Made by a program: the position numbers and the translations under genes. Shown in pieces: positions 1 through 14,395 of a stretch of DNA of 26,625 bases; positions within the stretch are counted from its first letter, which is position 1, and the number at the start of each line of letters is the position of its first letter. The stretch is from Sphaeroforma arctica JP610. Its lineage: Eukaryota > Opisthokonta > Ichthyosporea > Ichthyophonida. Location of the stretch: assembly GCF_001186125.1 (NCBI RefSeq), contig NW_014040335.1:51357-77981 (forward strand), read 5' to 3'. The notes beneath the pieces are model-generated. The model ran no database searches and was not told the origin of the DNA. It worked only from the letters and a program-made list of their open reading frames with translations.

Positions 1-421
1 TATATATGCTAAGTCAGCTTTAGAATGAAGTGACAACTTCCCGATTCAATCACAGCTGCGCAGGAAGAAGAGCAGAGATATAAGAGATATGTACCGAAGG
101 AGTGCTTGACTTCCTGGGCTCGAATTCTCTGTTAAGGTGTGGTAAGGTCGAATCAAGCCGACATCTGAGCTGTTGGAGTCTGTACTGATGATGCGGCATC
201 GTATCTATGGGGATGATTGGCATATATGGATTGAATTAATAACTGTGCTAGCCCATGGTAGAATCAGGTGTGATATCGAATGTATTAGATTTATTCACAT
301 ATCCCGGGCAATAAGGAGGAATTATCATTGAAGGTGCTCGATTTCTATATAGTGCTAAGAATGTAACGAACTATGGGATGGAGGGCTACAGTTACATCTG
401 AGAGCATACTGAAGTACTAAC

Positions 422-3400
422 CTGCGATTCATCAGTGGTTCAGGTACAAACATGAGTATATCTAATCCGTGGTGGAAAATATACATAATAATCCCAACAG
501 CCTTTGAAATGAGACGAGCACGTCGAGAAATTGACAGGTAGTCAGTATGTGTATTTCACATAGGACATACCAAATCTTGAAGTGACCTGCGCAGAATCTC
601 ATAGCGGATGGATGTATTGGGCAATGCAATCTGCACGCACAAATCGGCGCGGTCAACGAACGCAGCGTCTGTTTTGATGAACATCGGGTGAGATACGAGA
701 AATCTCAGGTTGACTCGCGAGAGAAGGAAATATTTTAACTGAAACCTGAGCGGACTTTAGTTACACAAAAGGACAGATAGTGCTTGCCCCACTTGACAAA
801 ATTTATAGACAGCGTGAAAACTGTATAAACCGACATTGCCTGTGTATACTGAGTAGTCTTACCTAGAGCGCCAGTGAGATTGGTTGTGGCGATTATTAGG
901 ATGTTCGCATACATCGCAAGCTTGTCCTGTCGATATATTTAGGTTTATTTGTTAAGATGTCATAACATAACAACTCGACAGAAGCAGTATGTCGCAAGTG
1001 TATTCTGATATCAATATAAACCAGATCAAAATGCAGCGGTTCTACGAAAATCGTCGCAAAGGACATCAAGAGAAACACACACCAACTGGGTCAGCATCGC
1101 ATTGACAGCTCTCACAGAATCACTTGGATCTGATGACGATGTTGCCCTCGAGGTAGCCAACGACTCTATTTCATCTACCAGCACACACACAAAGGTATCT
1201 GGGTGTAGCACTTCGTGGATCTGTCAATAAATACCCAGAGCGTATATGTGAAAGGTTAAACTTTGAACTGAAATGCGCCTGGTACGAAGATCTCGAAATC
1301 TGTACATTCAAATAGTTTTCTCGGCAATAAACACAACAACATAGATGCATTCAATCGTGATGAGGGTGAGCGCAAACGAGTACTGTAACCCATATAGGCA
1401 CGTCTGTGTTCTGCTTGCTTTCATCGCCAGGCTGACAAAACAAAATGGTACAATAATGTAGGCTCTTTACATGATGCCACTTATTCACGCGGAGCAATCT
1501 TTTGCCATAACATACTTGTTGAAATAATTTCTGCACCAGTTTTCCACTCTCGGAGAAGAACTTGGAAAGCACGCTGTGGCTATTGACTGTTATGAGCTGC
1601 CCATAACTAAAGCGGTCATTCATACGAATGCTTATTTTTTGGGCTAAGCTTTTGGCCAAGGATGTCTTTCCTGTCTACTAATGAACAATATCATAATTAT
1701 AATAAAGCAAGGACTGGAAGTATATGCGGCTCTCATACAGATCCAAGGTATGCTACCAAGGTGCATACCACAGACTCCGCAATAGTGGATAGCTAAGATC
1801 GAAGCACGCCACGCTTACCCCTGGTGGTCCCTAGTCGACGCAGTTCAAGAGTGTATTCAAGGAATAGAGAAAAAATAAGTAAACGAAGCAGAAGAAGCAG
1901 TGAATGTATTTAATAGTGTACGATAGTTCGACCTGACGAGCAACAGAGCGATATCACTCATTATTGCATTCATGTTTAGTTGTAGAATGACACACTTACT
2001 AGTTAAGAATAGACATCACCCACGACAGACATAAATCTGTGATAGATCTGGATGCTATTCCAGCGTAAAATACACGTAACCTTGTACAGAACATGTTATG
2101 AGCAAAAGTTTTGAATAAAGACTCGCACCACTTCTCTGTGTCATGCTGAACTCGCATACACATGGACACACCCTCATACTGGCCCTTGTATTGCCATGTG
2201 TACACTGACTTATACATGCACCTATGTACACCCCCCTACTAACCTTTGTATTGCCATGTGTACACCGACTTGTACATGCACCTATGTACACTCTCATACT
2301 AACCCTTATATTGTCATATGTACACTTACCTGTAGATGCACCTGTACACACTCCCATACTAACCCTTGTATTGTCATCTGTACACTTACTTGTAGATGCA
2401 TCTGTTCACACTCCCATACTAACCCTTGAATTGTTATGTATGTACATACATGTAGGAGCACGATCCGATTGCAGGTAACGAGATGACGATTCACTCGTCT
2501 ATCTGCGGTGGTCCGGATGGGAATTTCGCTTAACGAATCGTTTATGGTTTGTGAAGGCGCTGAGAAAGTGAACTCGGAAGCAGTCGTGACATGTGGAATA
2601 GTATGCCGAATGAATTCAACGACAGGTAAGCGCCATACCAGAGAAAAGCATGGCTGTCCGAGCATATTGTAGCAGCTGTTCCTTGACGTCTAGATCATAC
2701 TCTAGGCTCTCCCATCTTTATTGATTCAACGTTAAAGTTGTGTACAACTGGCATATTTTAGACTCCAGTATATCATTGATGCGATAGAGCAGATACACAG
2801 TCGCCCTCGCAATACCCTCGTGAGGTACACCCAACCTGAAGCCAAGCATAATCACAACGTAACCACATAAAAATGAACTGTATCTTGGTATTCTCTCTCG
2901 ATTGCTATGTTCGTAGTATAAAGCTTTGCAAGATCGGTACACCAAAGTGCTTCGCGTCACCACATCTCCTCAATTCAAATACTCCCGAACAAATTTTCAA
3001 TACGCTAAAGCGCCATAAAAAAAGTACTGCGGCGATGTATGACACCTGTGGATAAGTATGCCAACCAATTGACTGTATCCCATGCTAGTGCTATCAACGA
3101 CATACAGTCCGTACAGCTCAGAGCAGGGAAGATATGTCTGCGTGGCAGTCGTAGAGCCATCCTCACCCACCTCTTCCGCAGGGGGGTCGGTGCTGAGCTG
3201 ATTGTGCAATACACCAATTCCATCACGCAATGTTTGCAACAGAATAACGATGTCCCAAGGTGCCAAAACGGATTGTTGCACTAGTATATTACGCATCCGT
3301 AGATATGCAGCTATACGGCTGCATAGGTGTTCGCATGAGTGTCCGTTGGTCGTAAATTGATTGGTGTGCTGCTGCTCTGGGCTACCCTGACAAAGTGACT

Positions 3401-3428
3401 CTCTGAGAGGTATGTTCATACACGTCAC
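422..3428 (-). CDS. TRIP13: PCH2/TRIP13 AAA+ ATPase, C-terminus not found
   Basis: Pch2/TRIP13 is a hexameric AAA+ remodeler that unfolds HORMA-domain proteins (Mad2, HORMADs) in the spindle checkpoint and meiosis. Exons on the minus strand, all GT-AG and in phase: 3428-3106, 2715-2639, 2502-2450, 1830-1819, 1674-1516, 1220-1083, 926-863, 668-571. They give 308 residues. Visible: ELYGLWESLEYD before the ATPase core, NRIVLLH, Walker A GPPGTGKTS (152-160), [12 protein letters not shown] and [14 protein letters not shown], Walker [12 protein letters not shown] (D224, E225), sensor-1 [10 protein letters not shown], and AFVDRAD. The N-terminus resembles the TRIP13 NTD only weakly and lacks about 35 residues around the animal FDEPF segment; ATG 3428 was chosen because the frame is open from there. 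About 110 C-terminal residues (LSGR-LRKLP region) are not seen. A candidate next exon, 501-422, starts in the right phase after a 69-nt intron and ends at a GT, but does not clearly resemble the family. The rest probably lies beyond the left edge. Confidence 0.85.
1819..1830 (-). other. TRIP13: 12-nt microexon encoding Gly-Pro-Pro-Gly of Walker A
   Basis: The four codons GGA CCA CCA GGG sit between an acceptor CTAG and a donor GTAAGC. The upstream exon ends in phase 0 after the His of IVLLH, and the downstream exon starts in phase 0 with Thr-Gly-Lys-Thr-Ser. Only by including these 12 bases is the invariant P-loop GPPGTGKTS restored. The flanking introns are 619 nt (2449-1831) and 144 nt (1818-1675). 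Confidence 0.8.
2155..2440. repeat. 60-bp minisatellite, about 4.5 diverged copies, in TRIP13 intron
   Basis: Units of 60 bp recur around the cores TGTACAC...GATGCACCT and CTAACCCTTGTATTG, with a partial unit at the left end. It lies wholly inside the 2449-1831 intron. Because 60 is a multiple of three and the plus strand carries no stop in two frames, it produces Thr/Cys/His-rich open frames that are not genes. Confidence 0.85.
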
Positions 3429-3557
3429 GCGTGAGCTGAATTGTACATGGGATTAAGAGAGAAACGTGTGCTTGCGTGCCACTTGGTTGAGCTCAATATG
3501 TCGCTGTGTACAGTTGAATATCTGGTACAGATAGGCAAATAAACGCTTTAAACCCGG

Positions 3558-4140
3558 TCATAGAGTGATGCAACATTCAGGGTGATGGAGATTGAGCACC
3601 GCTCTACGGATGATACACCTCAGACGGTCGTCGCCCTCAACTACTTGGAAACGGCAGAAGGTCTTAATACGAATCAAACATACCGAATATACTATCAGAT
3701 GTATTCGTATATCATTCTGAGAGAAGCAGAAGCCGTCTGAAAGATTGGGCAACCGCGCTCCAGAGACCATCTCGAAGGACATACGCTTGACGTTGTCCTT
3801 AATGCGCGTCGCGATTAATGAGAGACTATTATTGGATTGATTTGACACATATTGCAATGAAGGAAAGTTGCATCGCAGCATACAAATATCTACGCCCACA
3901 AGGTATTGATTCTTCAATGCTAGTCTGCCAGTCGTGATTTGGATATACTACATGAAGGTGAACAGATATCATGTGATATGGCTCATCCAAAGCGTGCGAG
4001 ACAGCTGCCAGAGCAATCTGAGACGCGCGTAGGTTCGCACCAAGGAGCGATGACTAATTGACAATGCCGCTGACAATTGGTGCGCAATCGCACGCGTAGC
4101 AGTAAAAGAGGCGTAACTAGCAGTGTGCAGGTATTTAACT
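3558..4140 (-). other. Unassigned stretch with weak exon-like open frames
   Basis: A 119-codon open frame (3917-3558) ends with TGA about 130 bp before the TRIP13 start. Upstream, around 4060-3950, is a shorter open stretch with a helical look (RASQIALAAVSHALDEPY) ending at a GTAGTA. I could not join these to each other or to the exons at 4691-4189, and I recognise no family. They could be exons of an unidentified minus-strand gene or chance open frames. Confidence 0.25.
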
Positions 4141-4188
4141 GCGGGCATCTATCTCAACAAGTCACTCAATTAGTAACCTATATGTGAC

Positions 4189-4691
4189 TCAGTCTTGGAA
4201 TGCTTGATTGAAAGCCAATAGTCGTTCGTGCGTTTCCCACAGCCCTCCCAAAGAGACAAATAGAGAACGTGAAAGGTTACATCTGTCATGTTTCAGTGCA
4301 CCAATTTTCTTTTGGGCCTGACCCTTCAACAATAATTTGAACATCTCACATGTGTAGCCTAGAAATGCCTATGTCGCATTCAAATGAGACATGTATGTGC
4401 TATGTGGCTGTGACCTCTTTTTATTTGGACCCGCATACTATGCAGTTCGATTACTAGTCGATATACATACCTTGAGGTAAGGGTCGCAGAATGTGGCGAG
4501 ACTCGATTCGTATACAACTCCCAACTCGTGGATGTACACCAATGCATGAGACTTGACCATTTCTGGGTCTGCAGCACTTTTCTTCAGCACAATCTCTACC
4601 ACTACATCGTCTTTGTTCAACACACGCTTCTCCGTGAGCGCAATCATGATGTGATTGGCGTAGCAACAATCACCTTGAGAGTTCAACTTAT
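4189..4691 (-). CDS. Unidentified protein, last two exons
   Basis: Two exons join in phase 0: 4691-4471 (73 codons, donor GTATGT) and 4317-4189 (42 codons plus TGA). The C-terminal 115 residues look truly coding: helical, with balanced charge and little low complexity, and including NHIMIALTEKRVLNKDDVV, HALVYIHELGVVYESSL and LWETHERLLAFNQAF. The first exon may instead start at 4673 (acceptor TCAAG), in the same frame. Exons further upstream, beyond 4700, could not be found in the AT-rich sequence there, so the start is missing. I do not recognise the family and give no function. It reads in the same direction as the TRIP13 homologue, whose start lies about 760 bp downstream. Confidence 0.55.
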
Positions 4692-4699
4692 CTACAATG

Positions 4700-5280
4700 T
4701 ATACACATTCATATATATATATATACACGATATACAAACGAAGTATTGTGCAGGATATGATGGTATATATTATATCATTACGTGTGCATTGTTTTCAGGT
4801 CTCTTGATGCCTTGAAGGTTGAAGGGGGACTATAGCCTTTATGTTATGATCTATTTATAGATTTATTTATAGAGCTTTCTTATTTCTATTTACAGTTCGA
4901 ATAACTCGAATACTCGATGACGCTGGCTTTCTTCTTGTGCTATTCAAAAGGCCCGCCAAAATGTCAATACCCGATTTAGATGATATGTTAATTATCATGC
5001 GTGATAGATTGATAGAGCTCCCTACTCTAGTAAATAGAGCCTATAGGTCTCTCAGAAGACTCAGACTCTCTTGGTTACATATTTTTTTTAAAATGAACAA
5101 TAGTATGATTTTTCATAGCCTAAAATAAAACAATATTATTTGAATCACGTTTATGTTTTTAAAAAAGAAATATATATTGTATGTATGATACTTCTTGCGG
5201 GTGATGGTGATATTGTGCTGTTCATTTATTCCGAGTGTGTGCGCAGCATCAAATACTACGCATATACTTGTAATACGGCC
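4700..5280. other. AT-rich intergenic stretch with one exon-like plus-strand frame
   Basis: It contains a short (AT)n run at 4712-4726 and TATTTATAG direct repeats at 4848-4873. After an acceptor-like TTTCTATTTACAG (ending 4897), a plus-strand frame stays open to TAA at 5126-5128. It includes MSIPDLDDMLIIMRDRL and looks basic and leucine-rich. No upstream exon, donor or known family supports it, so it is recorded only as a possible terminal exon or gene remnant. Confidence 0.3.
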
Positions 5281-5285
5281 GTATT

Positions 5286-5570
5286 CACATACAGCTCAGT
5301 GTCAACACATACAGCTCAGGCAGTGTCAACACATACAGCTCAGTGTCAACACATACAGCTCAGTGTCAACACATACAGCTCAGTGTCAACACATACAGCT
5401 CAGTGTCAACACATACAGCTCAGTGTCAACACATACAGCTCAGTGTCAACACATACAGCTCAGTGTCAACACATACAGCTCAGTGTCAACACATACAGCT
5501 CAGTGTCAACACATACAGCTCAAGTGTCAACACATACAGCTCAGTGTCAACACATACAGCTCAGTGTCAA
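5286..5570. repeat. 20-bp minisatellite, about 14 near-identical copies
   Basis: The unit is TGTCAACACATACAGCTCAG. Copies are identical except at two junctions: a 4-base insertion near 5320 and an extra A near 5522. There are no spacers between units. The plus strand has no stop in any frame; as the period is not a multiple of three, each frame encodes the same 20-residue Ser/Thr/His/Gln-rich cycle over 60 bp. It lies about 140 bp upstream of the hydrolase start codon. The near identity suggests recent expansion or homogenisation. Confidence 0.97.
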
Positions 5571-5708
5571 ACACCGCGCATAAATTCACATCCCCAAAGT
5601 ATTGGAAACCCTAGTGTATCCAAAGTTGTAGTTGCATCCAGTCCTCCGCAATCCTTGGACTCTGATCGTTCACTAAGTATAGATAGTAAGTGTTTTATTA
5701 AAGTGACT

Positions 5709-8700
5709 ATGAGGATCCTTGCACATGCTCTGACGCATTCAACGTTGGCAACTACCTCTTATAAGAAGGCATGTCGGTCTCTGCACAGTACAGCTTCAGA
5801 TGCAATCCCTGTCATGGTCAATCCGGCCCTCGGAATACCGGGTGGGGTTTATAAGTAAGTACAGTCAAGGATGTGATATTCCAACTATATATATATATAT
5901 ATATAAATATGTATATATAATAAGTAGATGCAAATGCACGAGGCGATTGCTCACATGTATTTATTTTTGAAGCGGAACTGGGAGAACATGAAGCTTTATG
6001 CTCTGCTTGTTTCGTCATTACATCTGAGTAGGGGTTGGCAAGTTTCAATTACGCACATGAACTCGTTATCGTCAAGGTCTATGATTGTGGGCATTAAATG
6101 TATTATAACAAACATCATCGCATGTTATAATACAGGTATTTTACCGAATTGTTAGAGACAGAGAACCCACAACTGAAGTGTAAACCGACCCTAGACTACT
6201 ATGGGGACAATGGGAGGTCCGAAGTTAAGGTGGAAGACTGGGGTGTCATGGCAGAGGAGGTCATAGCGCAGGTTGAGAAGGTGGTCTATGCGGACAAGGT
6301 GTGTGTAAATACTTTCCTTGTCTGGCATGCAAGCATCCGATTGACATGATTCTCTATGTATATCAGGTATACGATTAAGCGGATGTATCGCGAAGCGAGT
6401 GCATCGTTATTGAGTGTGATTTTTTGATAGTCAATTATATTCATACAAGCGAAATGCCTTCTTGCTTATGTGTATTTTATGCCTTCCCTGAAATGCGGTT
6501 CATAGTTCCGCTGTACACGTGCAACTCGAGATAATGTGATCCACGGTTAGTTTCGAATGTTTGACCTATATACTGTATAGAATAACCCGGTACTTGGGTT
6601 GTACGTATGTCCATCATACCATTGTATACGAAGGACTGCGAGGTGAGTTGTGTTGGTCGTCGCCGTGCGTACGTTTAAGATGCGGATCTACCTGAAGTGA
6701 AGAAAGTGCGATGCGATTTCGCGATATCATACATACTGCGTTTAAAAATCAAATCGATGGCAAAACCTTCGCATGAGGAAGCTAAAGAGAGACTTGTACT
6801 TGATATGAACTGTACTGTACTAAAAACTAAGAACTCTGTACACAGACCAATCCAAGGCCGGTGATAGGCCTGGGCCATTCGTTCGGTGGTTGTGCGCATA
6901 AAATCGCGGCTTTCAAGCGACCTGATCTATACCGAGGAGTGATCATGATCGATTCTCCGATGTTCAATCCGGTGTCACGGACGGTATGTTGATGATCCTT
7001 TGTTGTTGTTGATGTTATGTACTTCATTGCCACCTTCTTGTTCACAATCACCTTAGAGCATACATGAGCTTAATATTCGTGTGTATAGCTGTTCCATCTA
7101 CTACGTACATGCTACATGAGATAAGCATTCGTGTGTATAGCTGATCTATCTACTACATACATGCTACATGAGATTAGGGTTCGTGTGTATAACTGATCTA
7201 TCTACTACATACATGCTACATGAGATTAGCATTCGTGTGTATAGATTTATTCATCCGTACGTACATGCTACATGAGATTAACATCCGTGTATATAGCTGA
7301 TCTATCTACTACTTACGTGCTACATGAGATAAACCTTCGTGTGTATAGATTTATTCATCCTTACGTACATGCTACATGAGATTAACATCCGTGTATACAG
7401 CTGATCCACCTACTACGTACATGCTACATGAGATTAACTTTCGTGTGTATGGCTGATCCATCTACTATGTACATGCTACATGAGATTAACATTCGTGTGT
7501 ATAGATCATTCATCTACAACGTCCATGCTACATGAGATTAACATTCGTGTGTATAGATTATTCATCCGTACGTACATGCTACATGACTTCAACGTTGGTC
7601 AACATCAATAACTGCCCCTATAGGGCATGGTAAGTCTGAAAGCATTGGGCAAGCTCGATCAAGTGATACCTGCTAGGGCCGCAACTGTGCGTCGCAGAAG
7701 TGTATTCAGCAGTATGGAGGAAGTCAGGTAATAGCACACACGCACGACCCCAATGTACTCCAATTAATCCGCCTTAAGGTCTGCGAGGGCGAGCTTTTGG
7801 ATATGGCGTCCTTGAACGCACAACGTCTACCTGGCCTGTTGTATGTTTCTTCGCAACGAAGTGTAGTAGATGTCAATCGTTCTTTTTGAAACTCGTCTCG
7901 CAAAATGCTCAACGGACCGTTGCGTACCATTACCATGCTTCGCCTGTTTAGAAGCCGACTAACGGGGAGAGGGATCTATAGAAAATGGCATCCTGAATGC
8001 TTTGAAGCCTTTCTGCGAACAGGGTTCGTGCAAAACCCGGATGGCACTGTGAGACTGCTAGGACCAGTTGCCAATGAGATCAGTATCTATGATAGTTCGC
8101 CCGCAGACATTGGGCTTACCACTACCGGACTGGTATGGTTGCCTACTTGCGGCGCTGGTTCTGTTGTCATGTACACGTATTGTGAGATACTCTGATGAAA
8201 TTGATTTAGATTCTATCAACCGCCTGCACTACTTCTCGGCCATCATCGCTCGCTTACGATATATCACAACTCTTTCTCATACTTCCAGTATACGGATACT
8301 GATACGCCGATGGCTTACATCTACGCCCACAATCCTGAAGACCGACTGATATTCGGCCCCGATGTCCTGTACTTGCGAAATAAGGTACGTATACGTGTAA
8401 GCGTTAAGACCATTCACCTCCAGTGTTGTAGACGTGCCCACTCGTAGCGCTAGCATTGTCCGATTTGATCCACAAACGCGAGCGCGTACACTCATGGTCA
8501 ACTACCGTCGGACTTTTCAAACACTTGCTTGAACTGCGTATCAACATCTGATCTGAATCTGCAACAACCTTCACACAGCTCCGGCACACAAGTGTTGTGC
8601 CAATGCCAGACCATGGGGGACACATGTGGCCGCTCGATCACCCAGAAGAGGCGGCGAAGTACATCAGCAGTCTCATGGTAGACATCGGCATCGTCCCGGC

Positions 8701-8749
8701 GCCTGTGTTAGAACGACCCGTGCCAGAACAAACAGTCGAGTGCTGTTGA
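5709..8749 (+). CDS. Alpha/beta-hydrolase with mitochondrial-type presequence
   Basis: A serine hydrolase of the alpha/beta fold; the substrate cannot be told. Seven exons join exactly (999 nt, 332 residues): 5709-5854, 6136-6298, 6846-6983, 7624-7727, 7952-8132, 8289-8384, 8579-8749. ATG 5709 is the first ATG in a frame that is open from 5274. Residues 1-28 are free of acids, with Arg, Lys, Ser and Thr, and end ACRSLHST, a typical mitochondrial targeting signal. Motifs in order: NPALGIPGGVYKYF (38-51) at the oxyanion-loop position, LDYYGDNGRS where the family has D-x-RGHG-S, nucleophile elbow GHSFGG (Ser115), RRRSVFSSMEEV and WHPECFEAFLRTGF of the lid or cap, candidate acid Asp262, and the catalytic His region DHGGHMWPLDHPEEA (His291). 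The usual HG of the oxyanion loop is replaced by NPALG. Intron 3 (6984-7623) holds a 52-bp minisatellite. The PMT gene to the right is convergent. Confidence 0.88.
5885..5920. repeat. (TA)n microsatellite in hydrolase intron 1
   Basis: A run of about ten TA units followed by an imperfect AT-rich tail. It lies between the donor GTAAGT at 5855 and the acceptor CAG at 6133-6135. Confidence 0.9.
7060..7590. repeat. 52-bp minisatellite, about 10 copies, in hydrolase intron 3
   Basis: Copies are recognised by the core CATGCTACATGAGATTA followed by TTCGTGTGTATAG, spaced about 52-53 bp. They differ by point changes and small indels, so the array is older than the 20-bp array upstream. It ends just before the exon that starts at 7624. 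Confidence 0.93.
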
Positions 8750-10252
8750 GCGACCGCTCACTTAGATACTGTTTGGGTAACGGGTCAATATAGAGAGCCT
8801 GCCTAAGATATTGGTAATTGCGAATATAATCTCACGGGAGCGAAACTAAGGCTAGTCCTGCTCGTGAGAGCTCGGTGCAGCAGAATTTGCTGCGAATTCA
8901 CCCAGACGAGAGTGTGAAAGGTCGTACAGGTATTGTGGTGTAGAGTAGTCTTATCCAGATGTTCAGCCTATGGGATACAGAACCTCTGTCATCTAGAACT
9001 CGAGGGATTCACGGGTTGGACAGTCATTTTCGAATGCGCACTAGTGACATTCTCTAGTGTTGTGTTTGCGATGATGGTAGAAGCTTTCGACAGCGCCGCA
9101 GCAGATCGGTTGCCTGCCCGTGCATAGGCTCAGCCTAAATGGGCAACAGACATCCGTCACAGCAGATGCGCTCACTGCATATGCGGGATAACATTCGGCG
9201 CCAATGCACTTGACCGCAATAAGACTCTGCAGCGAACTGTGCGCATTTTGTCGTCAATTGGAATTGCGGTTCTGGGCTAATAGCAGCATCGAAATCGAAT
9301 GAAACACTAGAAATTCAGCCCGAAAGCTGCGACAGATCGATCTGATATTTTAGTGGCGATTGTATGAAGTAGACGAGAGTGCAATTTTGTGTCCGAATTT
9401 CCCGTACCTACCAAAAGTGCGGTTGTCAAATCCTCTGCCTTTCTGAGGGCAACTGTAGGTGCTCTCCAAGAGTTTAGTGTATCACAGTATTGTGCTAGGT
9501 AGAGTAGAGCAATAATTTAATTTCAATTTATGCCGCCGAAATCCGTATTTAAATTTAGATCAGCTTCCTAATAAATATTTTAGTCGATAAAAAAAAGTTG
9601 GTTGACATTCAAGGGAACGGTCACCTGAGTCTTGAATAATTCAGCTACACTTTATCTAAAGGAAGAGCAAGTAGAAATAGGACTGCTGCCATGATAATAT
9701 ACTACCACTACTAGTCAAATGCAACAAACTATCAACGAGGAAAAAGTGAGATTTCGCAAATGAGCCGGAATAGCCTAGACAATAGAAAGTTCCGGAATTC
9801 TCTGAATTGTTTGACCGCGTACGGATGCGACTTGGAAACTTAAGCCGTCGAGAGCGAGTGAGCCGTAAAATCTCTTTCAAGCTATCTACAATCCTTTTAT
9901 TCTTCGTCTTTTGGATGTTCGGCTTACATAGTAGATATCGGATCAGTATTATATGTGCTATATATCGAGCACAGTGACGGCCTGCTACTAAGCAAGCTCA
10001 CCTATTGCCAACTACACTCCTCGCCAGTACAGGGTGGCCTTTGAGCTGATTTTCTAACGCGTGCACATGGAGCCACCACCGCATTATCAGAGCGGCATTC
10101 TTTGCATTCGCATACAAATTTCTTTTCCAATGTGCGCGGGTATGGCAGATATAGTTGCAAATGCCATATGATAGCATTTGATGTAACCACGATCCACGGT
10201 ACTTGATAACTCAGGTAGTCCCGGTGTCCAATGGTTATGCCGCATAAACAAT
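8750..10252. other. Intergenic region between convergent hydrolase and PMT genes
   Basis: About 1.5 kb containing both 3' ends. I see no family match, no consistent exon chain and no RNA gene. Small open frames near 8933-9127 (plus) and 9656-9880 (minus) lack splice or family support. An AATAAA-type hexamer near 9570 is over 800 bp from the hydrolase stop and is not assigned. Confidence 0.6.

Positions 10253-14395
<4,143 letters not shown>

Noticed and set aside
1670-1674. Acceptor ACAG at 1671-1674 for the TRIP13 P-loop exon
   Set aside because: It would remove the Thr of GTGKTS and break the phase with the microexon. The TAG acceptor at 1677-1675 restores the full motif.
2196-2478. Cys/Thr/His-rich plus-strand open frames
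   Set aside because: They are translations of the 60-bp minisatellite inside a TRIP13 intron. The period is a multiple of three, so stops are absent by construction.
5286-5570. Possible CRISPR array or repeat-protein gene
   Set aside because: Units are directly adjacent with no spacers, and the host is eukaryotic. The frames come from the 20-bp repeat lacking stops.
6299-6378. Short 106-residue mitochondrial protein ending VYD at 6378
   Set aside because: I first read an exon at 6367-6378 with a stop. Splicing 6298 to 6846 instead keeps phase 0 and gives a complete alpha/beta-hydrolase order (oxyanion loop, strand, GHSFGG), so the longer gene is preferred.
7677-7727. Hydrolase exon starting at acceptor CTAG 7676
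   Set aside because: The phase does not fit the previous exon. The acceptor at 7623 gives phase 0 and a continuous frame through 7727.
8405-8578. Extra hydrolase exon
   Set aside because: Open stretches exist, but none keeps phase 0 at both ends without a stop. Direct joining of 8384 to 8579 is consistent with the fold.
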